A DNA stretch of 64,000 nucleotides from Camarhynchus parvulus (GCF_901933205.1 NC_044599.1:2244841-2308840); one strand, 5' to 3'. Counted from the stretch's first letter, positions 37,860 through 54,654 are shown. Notes: generated by a model not told the origin, from the sequence alone. Made by a program: numbers and translations.

Positions 37860-38530
37860 GGAGTGCCCAGGTGGGCTCAGGGGTGCTCAGGTGAGCTCGG
37901 AGGGGGATGTGTGCCCAGGAGAGCTCAGCGCTGCCCAGGTGAGCTCAGGGCAGGTGCCCAGGTGAGCTCCCAGGTGAGCTCAGGGTGCCCAGGTGAGCTC
38001 AGGGCCCAGGTGAGCTCAGGGTGCCCAGGTGAGCTCGGGTGGGGGTGGTGTGCCCAGGAGAGCTCAGCACTGCCCAGGTGAGCTCAGGGTGCCCGTGTGG
38101 GCTCAAGGTGCCGTTTTAAGGGCACCCAGGTGGCGGGTGCCGCTGGTGATGAGCTGGGGTGCAGGGAGAGGGGGTGCCCAGGAGCCGGGCCAGGTGAGCT
38201 GGGTGCAGGTGAGCTCGGGTGCAGGCTAGAGCTGGGGCTGGTGGGGGGCGGTGGGTGCGGTAGTGTGCAGTGGGGGAGGGTGGTGCAGGAGTCATAGTTA
38301 CTGGGTTGCAGGTGTTTCAGGCAGGTGAGTGAAGGTGGGGGGCAGGTAGTGGTTGTATGTGAGCTCGGGGGTGCCCAGGTGAGCTCGGGGGTGCCCAGGT
38401 GAGCTCGGGGGTGCCCAGGTGAGCTCAGGGGGGTGCCCAGGTGAGCTCGGGGGTGCCCAGGTGAGCTCAGGGGGTGCCCAGGTGAGCTGGGGTGCCCAGG
38501 TGAGCTCGGGGGGGTGCCCAGGTGAGCCCC
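37860..38530. repeat. Minisatellite of plus-strand splice-donor consensus, GCCCAGGTGAGCTCGGGG core
   Basis: About 20 units of 18-30 bp, each holding CAGGTGAGC, the best possible 5' splice site, in plus orientation. Confidence 0.8.
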
Positions 38531-38894
38531 GTGCCAATCTCTTGCCCGAGGAATCCCCCTCCCCCCTTCCCGCTCACCTGGGGGAGGGGTGTCCCGGCCC
38601 GGGGGGGAGGGGAGGGGAGGCCAGGGGGGGTCACCACGCTCGGCTGCCCCAGGGTCCCCGCGAGGGTCCAGAGTCCCCCGTGCTGACGTCAGCGCCCCCC
38701 ATCCCCCCCCAGCACCGCGGGTTAAACCCCACGGGGGGTCCCGACACCCCACGGGGGGGTCACCCATCCCCCCAACCCCCCATGGGCACCGTGACGTGTC
38801 CGGGGGTCCCTGTGTGCCCCCCCCGCGGTGCCACGTGACCCCCGGGCACACCTGGGCAGGTCGGGGCACGGGGGGGAGGGGAGGGGAGAGCGGA

Positions 38895-39190
38895 GCTGCA
38901 AAACCCCAAAACGCCAAAATCCCAAAATGCCAAAATCCCGAAATCCCAAAATCCCAAAAGCCAAAATCCCAAAACCCCGAAACCCCAAAAGCCCAAAACC
39001 CCAAAACGCCAAAATGCCAAAACCCTGAAATCCCAAAATGCCCAAATCCCAAAACCCTGAAATCCCAAAAGCCAAAATCCCAAAACCCCGAAATGCCAAA
39101 ACCCCAAAAGCCAAAATGCCAAAACCCCAAAATGCCAAAATCCCAAAACCCCAAAATCCCAAAAGCCAAAACCCCAAAACGCCAAAATCG
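38895..39190. repeat. (CCAAAATCCCAAAA)n array
   Basis: 8-9 bp units, CCAAAAT/CCAAAAC, ending at the polyadenylation palindrome. Confidence 0.9.
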
Positions 39191-39191
39191 C

Positions 39192-39207
39192 TTTATTGGC
39201 CAATAAA
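39192..39207. promoter_or_regulatory. Palindromic two-strand polyadenylation signal; CYP27B1 3' end on minus
   Basis: TTTATTGGCCAATAAA is a perfect 16-bp palindrome and contains AATAAA on both strands. On the minus strand it is the first canonical signal after the CYP27B1 stop, about 1.07 kb downstream through repeat-filled UTR. On the plus strand it could end a convergent transcript. Confidence 0.7.
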
Positions 39208-39224
39208 TTAACGTGACCCCCACC

Positions 39225-40262
39225 CTGGGCACCGCGGGGTTGGGGACACCACGGGGACAAGGCCACCACCACAGAGTCACCCCCATGGGGCTGGGGACGC
39301 CTTGGGGACAAGGCCAGCAGCCAGGCTGAGGTTCCCACAGCATTGGGGACACCACGGGGACAAGGCCACAACAACAGAGTCACCCCCATAGGTTTGGGGA
39401 CACCGTGGGGACAAGGCCAGCACAGGGTGTGTGACACTGCCAGGGCCAGCAGTGCCATGGGGTGGGGGCCGCTGCCACCACGGCCAATGTCACCGAGGGG
39501 TCAGGGCCACCTCTGGGCTGGGGTGACACTGGGCACACTGTGGTGCCAAGGCCACCGCTGGGCTCGGTGCCATCACTGGGGGTGAAGTCACCGCTGGGGT
39601 CAAGGTCTCTGCACTGTCCCTGCTGTTCCCGTGTCCCCAGTGTCCCCAGTGTCCCCAGTGTCCCCAGTGTCCCTGGTGTCCCCATATTTCCAGAGTCTCT
39701 GGTGTCCCCATGTCCCTGGTGTCCCCATGTCCCTGGTGCCCCAATGTCCCCATGTCCCCAGCGTCCCCATGTCTCTAGTGTCTCCAGTGTCCCCATATCC
39801 CCGATGTCCCCGTGTCCCCAGTGTCCCCATGTATCTCCAGTGTCCCTGATGTCCCCATGTCCCCGGTGTCCCCAGAGTCCTCGGTGTCCCCATGTATCTC
39901 CAGTGTCCCCATGTCCCCGGTGTCCCCATGTCTCCAGTGTCTCCAGTGTCCCCATGTATCACTGGAGTCTCTGGTGTCCCCATGTCCCCATGTCCCCAGT
40001 GTCTCTGGTGTCGCCATGTCCCCAGTGTCCCCCATGTCCTCATATCCCCGGTGTCCCCATGTCCCGAGTGTCCTCATGTATCTCCAGTGTCCCCATGTCC
40101 CCAGTGTCTCCAGTGTCCCCATGTCCCCGGTGTCCCCAGAGTCCTTGGTGTCCCCATGTCTCCAGTGTCTCTAGTGTCCCCATGTATCTCCAGTGTCCCT
40201 GATGTCCCCATGTCCCCGGTGTCCCCAGAGTCCCCATTGTCCCCACGTCCCCGCGTCCCCGG
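39225..40262. repeat. Minisatellites in the CYP27B1 3' UTR
   Basis: 39225-39440 has about 60-bp units (GGGGACACCACGGGGACAAG). 39615-40262 has CCCCAGTGTCCCCATGTC units, reaching within 3 bp of the stop codon. Confidence 0.85.
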
Positions 40263-40264
40263 TG

Positions 40265-43200
40265 TCACCTCTCGAGGAAGCGCAGGCTGATGGGGGCTCC
40301 GGGGGCCAGCAGGGTTCGGGTCATGGGGCGCACGCGGCCCCCCCCGGGCTCCGGCCGCACCTCGAAGCGCAGCAGGATCTGGGGGACAGGGACGGGTGAG
40401 TGACACCGTGGGGACAGCCTGGTGACACCATGGGGACATGGGACACCCACCTGTGCCAGCGCCATGTGCAGCTGCAGCTCGGCCAAGCGGCGCCCGACGC
40501 AGCTGCGCGGGCCGAGGCCGAAGGGCAGGGAGGCAAAGGGGTGCCTGGGGCCAGCGGTGTCCCCAGCGGTGTCCCCAGTGGTGTCCCCGGGGGTGTCCCC
40601 AGCGGTGTCCCCGGGGCGCAGCCAGCGCTCCGGGCGGAAGGCGTCGGGCGCGGGGAAGAAGCGGCTGTCGCGGGACGTGGCGTAATGGCACAGGGTGATG
40701 AGGGTCTGCGGGGACACGGGGTCAGCGGGGACACCCTGGGGACACCCTGGGGACACCCTGGGGACACCCTGGGGACAGCGGGAGCCCCGGGCTGCGGGGT
40801 GTCGCCCCGGCTCACCTGGCGTGGCACCAGGTAGTCACCGACACGGATGTCGCACTCGGGGACAACGCGGGCGTTGGCCGGGATGACGGGGTACAGCCTG
40901 GGGGGGGGGACAGCCAGTGTCACCTCCCTGTCCCTGTCCCCATCCCTGACCTCGTCCTGTCCTCACCTTCATCCCCGTCCCCATCCTCCTCCTCATCCCT
41001 CCCTTGTCCCATCCTCATCTCCACCCTGTCCTGCTCTTCACCCCCATCCTCATCCTCATCCTTGTCCCCAGCCCTGTCCCCATTTTGTCCCCAAACCCAT
41101 CCTGTCCTGTCCCCATCCCTGTCCTGTCCCTGTCCCCATCTTTATCCACATCCCTGTCCTGTTCCCATGTCCCTGTGTCCCCATTTCTGTGTCCCCATGT
41201 CCCCATGTCCCACGTCCTTTCCATGTCCCATTGTCCCTGTGTCCCCACCCCCATGTTCCTGTGTCCCCATTTCTGTGTCCCCATCCCAGTGTCCCTCTGT
41301 GTTCCTGTCCCCATATCCCAATCTCTCTCCCCATGTCCCCATGTCCCATCACTGTCCCCATGTCCCTGTGTCCATGTTCCTGTCCCCATGTCCCCATTCC
41401 CATTGTCCCCATGTCCCATCACTGTCCCCATGTCCCCATCCCCATGTCCCTGTGTCCCCATGTCCCCATTCCCAATGTCCCCATGTCCCATCACTGTCCC
41501 CATGTCCCCGTGTCCATGTTCCTGTCCCCATGTCCCCATTCCCATTGTCCCCATGTCCCCGCTGTCCCCATGTCCCCAGCCCTGTGTCCCTGTGTCCCCA
41601 AGTCCTGGGGTCCCCATCCCTGTGTCCCTCTGTGTTCCTGTCCCCATCCCCATGTCCCTGTGTCCCCATTCCCATTGTCCCCATGTCCCACCACTGTCCC
41701 CATGTCCCTGAGTCCCCATGTCCCCGTGTCCCCATTCCCAATGTCCCCATCAATCTCCCCATGTCCCATCACTGTCCCCATGTCCCCATTCCCAATGTCC
41801 CCATGTCCCACCACTGTCCCCACGTCCCCATACCCATGTCCCCATGTCCCCATTCCCAATGTCCCCATCACTCTCCCCATGTCCCATCACTGTCCCCATG
41901 TCCCTGTGTCCATGTTCCTGTCCCCATGTCCCCATCCCCATGTCCCTGTGTCCCCATGTCCCCATTCCCAATGTCCCCATCACTCTCCCCATGTCCCACC
42001 ACTGTCCCCATGTCCCCAGCCCCGTGTCCCCGTCACCTGAGCGTCTCCTTCACCACCGCCCGCAGCAGTGGCAGCCGTCCCAGCGCGGCGGCGGTGGCAG
42101 CAGCAGCGGCACGCTCGGTGGTGGCACTGTCACTGTCACTGTCACCGCCGTTGGTGGCAGTGGCAGCGAGCAGCTGGCGGTGCAGGGCTGCCTGCGCCCC
42201 CGGGTTCCGGGCCAGCTCGTACAGGCTCCAGGCCAGCGTGCTGGCCACCTGGGGACACACGGTGACATCAGCAGGGCCCGCGGTGACAGCGGGGACGCCG
42301 CGGTGTCACCCCCTCACCGTGTCCACCCCGGCCAGCAGCAGCTCGGTGACGTTGCCGTAGATGCTGCTGACGGGGACGCGCTCCCGGGCCAGCAGGTCGG
42401 TGACACACGTGTCCCCCTCGGCCAGCGGCCCCCGCGCTGCCACCGCGGCCACGCGCCGGTCCACGTGTCCCTTGGCTGGGGACAACAACGGCCGTCAGTG
42501 CCATTGGTGCCATCAGTGCCACCGTGGCCATGCATTGTCACCGAGTCCCTGTCGGTGTCACCACGGCCATCGGCGTGTCCCTTGGGACATGGCAGGGGAC
42601 TGCCACGGTCATGGGACATCCCTGTGACACCACGGGGTGTCTCAGTGTCCCTTGGATGTCCCCATGTGCCCTGTGTCCCCTCAGCTGAAGGTGAGCAGGA
42701 GTGTCCCCATGTCCCCATGGCTGTGGGACATCCCCGTATCCCTCTGGGATGTCCCTGTGTCCCCATGGGATGGTCCCATGTCCCCATGGGAGGTCACCAC
42801 AATGTCCCCCTGTCCCCCTGTGAGGTCACCACGGTGTCCCCCTGTCCCCATGTCCCCATGCGATGTCCTCATGTCCCCATGTGAAGTGACCACAGTGTCC
42901 CCCTGTCCCCATGTTGTCCCCATGTGAGGTCACCATGGTGCCCCCCTGTCCCCCTGTCCCTGTGTCCCTATGTCCCCATGGGAGGTCACCACGGTGTCCC
43001 CCTGTCCCCCTGTCCCTGTGTCCCCATGTGAGGTCACCACAGTGTCCCCCTGTCCCCTGTCCCTGTGTCCCCATGTGAGGCCACCACGGTGTCCCCCTGT
43101 CCCCCTGTCCCCGTGTCCCTCACCAAAGGCGAAGAGCTGGTCCCAGGCGTGGCAGAAGGCGTCCCAGGGCGCGGGGACGAGGCGCAGGAGGGGACGTGGC

Positions 43201-46200
43201 AGTGCCATTGTCACCAGCGTCAGCGCCAGCACCGCCCCCACGCTCTGCAGCACAGCCTCGGTGTCCCCGCTGTCCCCGCTGTCCCCAGGGTCCCCCAGGC
43301 AGCCCAGGCGGGAGGAGAACAGCACCCAGGAGATGGCTGTGGGACAGGGGGACATCAGGGTCATGGGGACACCGGGGGCATGGGGACACCGGGGGCATGG
43401 GGACATCGGGGGCATGGGCACATGGGGACACTGGGGACATGGGGACACTGGGGACATGGGGACACTGGGGACATGAGGACACCAGGGTCATGGGGCATAG
43501 GGACACTGGGGACAGGGGGGACATGGGGACACTGGAGACATGGGGACACTGAGGACATGGGGACAGGGGGAACACTGGGGACACCAGGGACATGGGACAT
43601 GGACACAGGGGGGACATGGGGACACCAGGGACATGGGACATGGGGACATGAGGACACTGGGACATGGGGACACAGGGACACTGGGGACACAGGATGGCCT
43701 GAGACACAGAGGATGGGGACATGGGGACACCAGGGACATGGGGCATGGGGGACCCTGGAGACATGGGGACACTGGGGCATGGGGGGTCCCAGCCTTGGGG
43801 GTTCCGGACACCCCTTTGGGACACAGGATGGCCCAAGACAAAGGGGATGGGGACACAGGGACACCATCACTGCGGATGGGGAAACTGGGGACATTGGGAC
43901 ACCATGACACTGTTTGGGGTCCCTCGGGACATGGGATGGCCAGAGACACAGAGGATGGGGACACGGGACACTGGGGACAAAGGGACACTGGGGACCCCAG
44001 CCGATTTGGGGGTCCCCTCTGGGGACACTGGGGGACAGAAGTGCCCTGGAGCCCTTTGGGGGGTCCCTGTGGGGGTCCCAGCCCTTTGGGGTTCCCCATC
44101 CCCATTTGGGGTTCCCCATCCCTGTTTGAGGTCCCCCTCCCCATTTCGGGGCTCCCCATCCCCATTTCGGGGTCCCCATTCCCATTTCGGGGTCCCCATC
44201 CCCATTTCGGGGTTCCCTCCCCCATTTCGGGGTCCCCATCCCCATTTGGGGTCCCTCCCCCATTTCGGGGTCCCCATCCCCATTTGGGGTACCCATCCCC
44301 ATTTCGGGGTTCCCTCTCCCCATTTCGGGGTTCCCCATCCCCATTCGGGGTCCCCCCCCATTTCGGGGTCCCCCCCATTTCGGGGTTCCCCATCCCCATT
44401 CGGGGTCCCCCCCCATTTCGGGGTGCCGCTCACCCTCGAGGCCGAAGCGGTTGAATTCGGTGCCGATGTCGCGCACGAGCCCCCGGGGGTGGCGCCGCCG
44501 CAGCCGCCGCAGCCGCGCCACGAGCTCGGTCACGGCCGCGGCCACCGGGAGCGCGAAGGCCTCGGCAGCGCCCGGGCGGAGCAGGGACCGCGCCAGGAGC
44601 CGCCGGGAGCCGCGCCACGCATCGCCCTCCCTGGGGACAGCGACAGCGTCAGGGGGACACGGGGGACAAGGGGGACAAGGGGGACAGGGGGACAGCGACA
44701 GCGTCAGGGGACACGGGGACGGGGAAGGGGACAGCGACAGCGTAGGGGCACGGAAGGGGAAAGGGACAGCGTCAGGGAAGGGGACAGGGGGACAGCGACA
44801 GCGTCAGGGGACAGGGGGACAAGGGAAGAGGAGGGAGGGGGGGACAGGGGGACAGGGACAGAGGGGACAGGGGACAGGGGGACAGGGACAGAGTCACAGG
44901 GACGGGGGGGACAGGGGACAGGAGGACAGAGTCATGGGGACACGGGGACAGGGGGACATGGTACAGGATGGGACATGGGGGACAAGGGACAGCATCAGGG
45001 GGACAGGGGGACAGAGTCATGGGGACACGGGGACAGGGAGACATGGGGACAGGGATACGGAGACACAGGGGATAGGGGGGAAGGGGACAGGGACAGCATC
45101 AGGGGGACACGGAGGACAAGGGGGACAGGGGACAGCGTCACAGGGACGGGGGGACAGGGGGACAGAGTCATGGGGACACAGGGGACAGGATGGGGACATA
45201 AGGGACAAGGGCCATGGCACAGGATGGGACATGGGGGACAGGGACAGTGTCACGGGAGGGGGACAGGGGGGACAGGGACATAGCACAGCAGGGGACACGA
45301 TGGACATGAGGACAGGACAGGACATGAGGGACAAGGGCCATGGCACAAGATGGGGACACAGGTGACAGCGGGCGCGGAGGGGACACGGGGACATGGGAAC
45401 AGGCGGGAAAGAGGGGGACAGGGACACGGGGGATGTGGGTGGGGACAAGGGACACAGATGGGGACAGGGGACATGGATGAAGTACAGGGAGATGGCAGGG
45501 ACAGAGAATGGTGACACGGGGGACACAGATGGGACACAGGGGAGACACAGGTGACACAGGGGACACAGGTGGGACACAGGGGACACAGGTGGGACACGCG
45601 GGACACACAGGTGACACAGGGGACACAGGTGGGACACAGGGGACACAGTCCCTCCACGGGGCAGTGCCAGGGGCCCGCCAGCTGTGATCGGGCCACGCAG
45701 GGACGTGGCACACAGGTGACAGGGGGGCACGTGGGGACAGGCAGGGACAGAGATGGGGACAAGGACACAGGGGGACATGGGGACAGGACACGTGTGGGGT
45801 CAGGGACACACTGAGGGTGAGGGACAGGGACGGAGGGAGACTGGGGACATGAGCAGGGACACGGGGGACACAAATGGGACACGGGGGACACAAATGGGAC
45901 ACGAGGGACACAGGTGGGACACACGGGGGATATGAGGGACACAGGGGACACTGGTGGGACACAGGTGACACAGGTGACACACAGGGGACACACAGGTGAC
46001 ACAGGTGACACGGTTCCCCCCGGGGCAGTTCCGGGCTCCCCCAGGTGTGCCCGGGGCACCTGTGAGAGCCCCCGGCCCCTGTGCCCGTGCTGGGGACAGC
46101 TGGGGGGGGTTGGGGGGGTTTGGGGTCCCTCCCCCGGCCCACGCGGGGCTGGGCCCCCCCCGGGCAGTTACTCACATCCGGGGGGGGGCAGGGGGGGCTG

Positions 46201-47952
46201 AATCACGCCTGAGTCACCCCCGGGCCCCCCCCCCCGCACCCCACGGGCCCTTCCCGGAACGGGCGCGGGGGGAGCCCGGCTGGGGGGGACGGACACCCCC
46301 GGCCCACGGGGAGCGCGGGGGGGCCCTGGGAGAGCCCCCCAAATCCCACAGGGAACCCCCGACCCCCCAAATCCCACAGGGACCCCCGACCCCCCAAATC
46401 CCACAGGGAGCCCCCGACCCCCCCCGTGCAGCCCCCGACCCCCAACCCAGCCCAAAGCCCCCCCCGAGGACAGGGACAAATCCCCGCTAAGTTTCCCCCA
46501 AATTCTCCCCAATTTCCCCAATTTTTTTCCCAAATCCACCCCAAATATCCCCCCGTGTTCCCCCAAATCCGCCCCCGCTCCCGGCACTCACAGGGTCAGG
46601 AGCCCCCCCGGCGCCCCCCGCAGCTCCCGGTGCTGCTTCCAGGGGCAGCTGAGGGCGCGCCGGGGCTCGGGGCCCTCCTGCCGCAGCACCTGCGCCACGA
46701 GCGCGGGCTCGGCCACGTGAACCGTGAGCACCGGGCCGAACCGGGCCCGCCACACCGGCCGAACCGGGCCCGGCCGTGAACCTGCGGGGACACGGGGGCG
46801 TCACACCGGGCCGGACCGGGACCGGGCATGGACCTGCGGGGACACGGGGGGTCACACCGGGCCGAACCGGGACCGGCTGTGAACCGGGACCGGGCATGAA
46901 CCGAGTGGGGGACATAGAGGGTCACACCGGAACCGGGTGGGGACACGGGGGACACACGGGGGTTACGCCGGGTTCGCCACAACGGCCCGAACCGGGACGG
47001 GGCATGAACCGGGTGGGGACACGGGGAGGGTTCACACCGGTCCGAACCGGGACCGGGACCGGCCGTGAACCTGCGGGGACATGGGGGGGTCACACCGGAC
47101 CGGACCGGGACCGGGTATGGACCGAGTAGGGGACACAGGGGGGTCACACTGTCCCGAACCGGGACCGGGCTGTCACCGTGGGGGGACACGGGGGGGTCAC
47201 AGCAGCCCGAACAGCCCCGCACGGTCCCGAGCGGGGACCGGCAGCCAGGCGGGGTGAGGAGGGACCGGGGGTCACACCGGGGGACACCGGGGCCGGGACA
47301 GGGACAGGTCCTGGCGTCCCTGCGCTCCCGGACCCGCTGTGACACTGTGTCCCCGGCCCCGGTGCCGCTGCCCACCCGGGGGTGACCCCGTCCCCGTCCC
47401 CCCTCCCCCCCGCCCAGCCCCCAGCCCGGGCTGCTCCGGCCGTGCCCAGCTCGGGGGTCCCAGCGCCACCCCCGCAAATCCCGGGGGCGGCTCGGGGTGT
47501 CCCGGCCCCACCCAGCCCCGGGGACAGAGATCCGAGTCCCGTGTCCCGTGTCCCCCCGGGTGGGAGGACCGCGGTCCCTCCTGTCCCCTCCGACACTCGC
47601 GGTGGTGGCACTGGTGTCCCTCCAGCCAGGACGGTGACACCAGGGTCCCCCCATCCCCCCAGGACAGGGGAGCCCCGGCCCGGAGACCCCCGGGGGCGGC
47701 GGAGCCCCCAGCCCCATTTACCTGCATCTCGTGCAGCCTCCGCACGCCGCCCCGGCACAGCAGCTCGAAGATGAAGGCGGCGGAGCTCGGCCCCGGCATC
47801 TCGGCCAGGCCCCGGGGCCGGGAGGGCTCCGGGCGGCTCCGGCCCGGCGGGGAAGCGGCGGGAGGGACCGGGGGGGCCCGGGGGAGCCCCGGCTCGGGCG
47901 GGGAGCGGGACAGGAGCGCGGCCCGGGCGGGCAGGCGGAGCCCGGGGGACAT
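40265..47952 (-). CDS. CYP27B1: CYP27B1, 25-hydroxyvitamin D 1-alpha-hydroxylase (mitochondrial cytochrome P450)
   Basis: Exons on the minus strand: 47952-47722, 46781-46592, 44630-44434, 43336-43124, 42475-42318, 42248-42037, 40897-40816, 40705-40451, 40378-40265. Phases close if one C is restored in exon 2, giving about 550 residues (human 508). Motifs: arginine-rich mitochondrial N-terminus, [21 protein letters not shown]-helix [12 protein letters not shown], ExxR in VVKETLRLYP, PERW region, and heme loop [18 protein letters not shown] with the cysteine ligand. The stop follows SLRFLER. Its neighbour METTL1 supports CYP27B1 rather than CYP27A1. Function known for the family: conversion of 25-hydroxyvitamin D3 to the 1,25-dihydroxy hormone with adrenodoxin as donor. 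Extra length comes from in-frame tandem repeats in exons 4, 6 and 8. Confidence 0.94.
40905..42030. repeat. Minisatellite, TGTCCCCATGTCCCCATTCC core, CYP27B1 intron 6
   Basis: 1.1 kb array, with 100-200 bp higher-order repeats (for example CATCACTGTCCCCATG blocks). Confidence 0.85.
42600..43110. repeat. Minisatellite, GGTCACCACGGTGTCCCCCTG core, CYP27B1 intron 4
   Basis: About 55-65 bp units. CCCATGTGAGGTCACC gives plus-strand donor-like GTGAGG strings. Confidence 0.8.
43345..44425. repeat. Minisatellites in CYP27B1 intron 3
   Basis: 43345-43760 has GGGGACACTGGGGACAT units. 44090-44425 has CCCCATTTCGGGGTCCCCAT units of about 22 bp, reaching the exon 3 donor. Confidence 0.85.
44635..46015. 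repeat. Minisatellites in CYP27B1 intron 2
   Basis: GGGGGACAGCGACAGCGTCAG and GGGGACACAGGTGGGACAC units. Confidence 0.85.
46782..47225 (-). repeat. Minisatellite made of the CYP27B1 exon 2 acceptor and exon start
   Basis: About ten units of 40-60 bp. On minus each runs GTGTCCCCGCAG or a variant, then GTTCA(C/T)GGCC and CGGTTCGGCCCGGTGTG, the first codons of exon 2. Confidence 0.85.
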
Positions 47953-48420
47953 GGCGGGGGCACCACCGGGGCTCGGGGTCACCGGGGGACCCGGGACGGC
48001 TCGGGGGCACCGGAGGGCTCGCGGGAACGGCACCGGGGACACCGGGGGAGGCGGGAGGGCGCTGCGGGACCCAGCGGGGTTCGGGGGGACCCGGCGGGGT
48101 TCGGGGCACCCAGCGGGGCCGAGCCTCGACTGCGGGGGCGCCCCGGGCCGGGGTTTTATAGCGCCCACGTGCAGCCGGGCAAGCTCCGCCCCCTCCGCGA
48201 TAGCCACGCCCCCCGAGCATTGGGCACGCCCCGCAACACCAAAGCGGGAGCCACGCCCCGCCCCAAAGAGCCAAGCCACGCCCCCAGCTGGATGATTTGC
48301 ATAGCGGGGCCTTCGGGCCAATCAGCGCGCGGCGGGGGCGGCTCCGTGGCCACGCCCCAGGGCGCGCACACGCGAGGGCGGAACCGGGGGCGCGCACGGA
48401 CCCGAGACCCCAAAACCCCC
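47953..48420 (-). promoter_or_regulatory. CYP27B1 5' UTR and upstream promoter
   Basis: Contains the TATA box at 48154-48160, an E-box CACGTG at 48167-48172, several CCGCCCC/CCACGCC GC boxes (48185-48360) and CCAAT (48319-48323). The next 450 bp are tandem repeats. Confidence 0.5.
48154..48160 (-). promoter_or_regulatory. TATA box of CYP27B1 (TATAAAA)
   Basis: On the minus strand TATAAAACCCCGG lies about 200 nt upstream of the ATG at 47952, preceded by a CACGTG E-box (48167-48172) and GC-rich sequence. Spacing implies a transcription start near 48125. Confidence 0.7.
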
Positions 48421-48875
48421 GGTGATCCCCGGCACCCCAAAATCCCCGGTGACCCCTCTGTGACACCCCCAGAACCCCAAACCCCAAACTCCACCCGGTA
48501 ACAGCTCCGGAACCCCAAACACCGCCGGTGACACCCCCAGAACCCCAAATCAACCTTCAGTGACACCCTCGCACCCCAAAATAGCCCCGGTGACACCCCC
48601 AAACCCAAAACCTCCCTGATACCCCAAACCCCTCTCGGTGACACCCCCGGCACCCCAAATCCCCCGTGACACCCCCAAACCCCCCAGGAGACACCCCCAG
48701 CAACCCCGGTGACACCCCCGGCACCCCAAACTCCCCCGGTGACACCCCCGGAACCCCAAATCCTCGGTGACACCCCCGGCAACCCCGGTGACACCGCCGG
48801 CACCCCAAACTCCCCCGGTGACACCCCAAACCCCAAACTCCCCCGGTGACACCCCAAACTCCCCGGTGACCCCCC
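48420..48875. repeat. Minisatellite, GGTGACACCCCCGGCACCCC core, upstream of CYP27B1
   Basis: 20-35 bp units, about 17 copies, between the CYP27B1 promoter and METTL1. Confidence 0.85.
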
Positions 48876-49193
48876 GGTGCCCCCCCCAGCCCGGCCGTGC
48901 CCCCCGGGGCTGTTTCGGGGCTTTGGGGGCGCCGTTCCCCGCCCCGGTCCCGCCAGTGACCCCGCTCCGGTCCCGGGGGGGCACTCGCGGCTGCCCCCCC
49001 CCCCTCCGGTCCCGATTCCCGGGAATCCCCGCCCGGCAGCACCGGGAAGCCCCGGGAAGCCCCCGGTGCACGGGGGGAGGGGGGCGGCCCCGCCACCCGC
49101 GGGGCTTTCTGCGCTGGGGAAACTGAGGCAGGAAGCGGCGCCGTTCCCGGCACCGGGACCCCCGCACGAGCAGCCTTGGGGACATTTGGTGGC

Positions 49194-49197
49194 TTTA

Positions 49198-49199
<2 letters not shown>
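49194..49199 (-). promoter_or_regulatory. METTL1 polyadenylation signal overlapping the stop codon
   Basis: The minus strand reads GTT TTG TAA TAAAGCC. The TAA stop (49200-49198) shares two bases with AATAAA (49199-49194), so the 3' UTR can only be some 15-30 nt. Confidence 0.85.
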
Positions 49200-54535
<5,336 letters not shown>

Positions 54536-54560
54536 GCCGGCACCGCGCGGCGCGTCGGAG

Positions 54561-54594
54561 TGACGTCACTGCGCGGCGCGGCGATGTGACGTCA
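54561..54594. promoter_or_regulatory. METTL1 promoter: two perfect TGACGTCA (CRE/ATF) elements
   Basis: TGACGTCA occurs at 54561-54568 and 54587-54594, 26 bp apart, 26-59 bp upstream of the METTL1 ATG. The palindrome binds CREB/ATF factors. The surrounding CpG-rich sequence fits a TATA-less housekeeping promoter. Confidence 0.65.
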
Positions 54595-54654
54595 CGAGCA
54601 GCCTGTCAGCGGAGCGAGCACTGGTTGGAGGCGTCAGCGCCCCCTGGCGGCGCA

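Noticed and set aside
36720..39190. CDK4 coding exons
   Set aside because: Looked for kinase motifs (glycine loop, DLKPEN, APE) in all frames; none seen.
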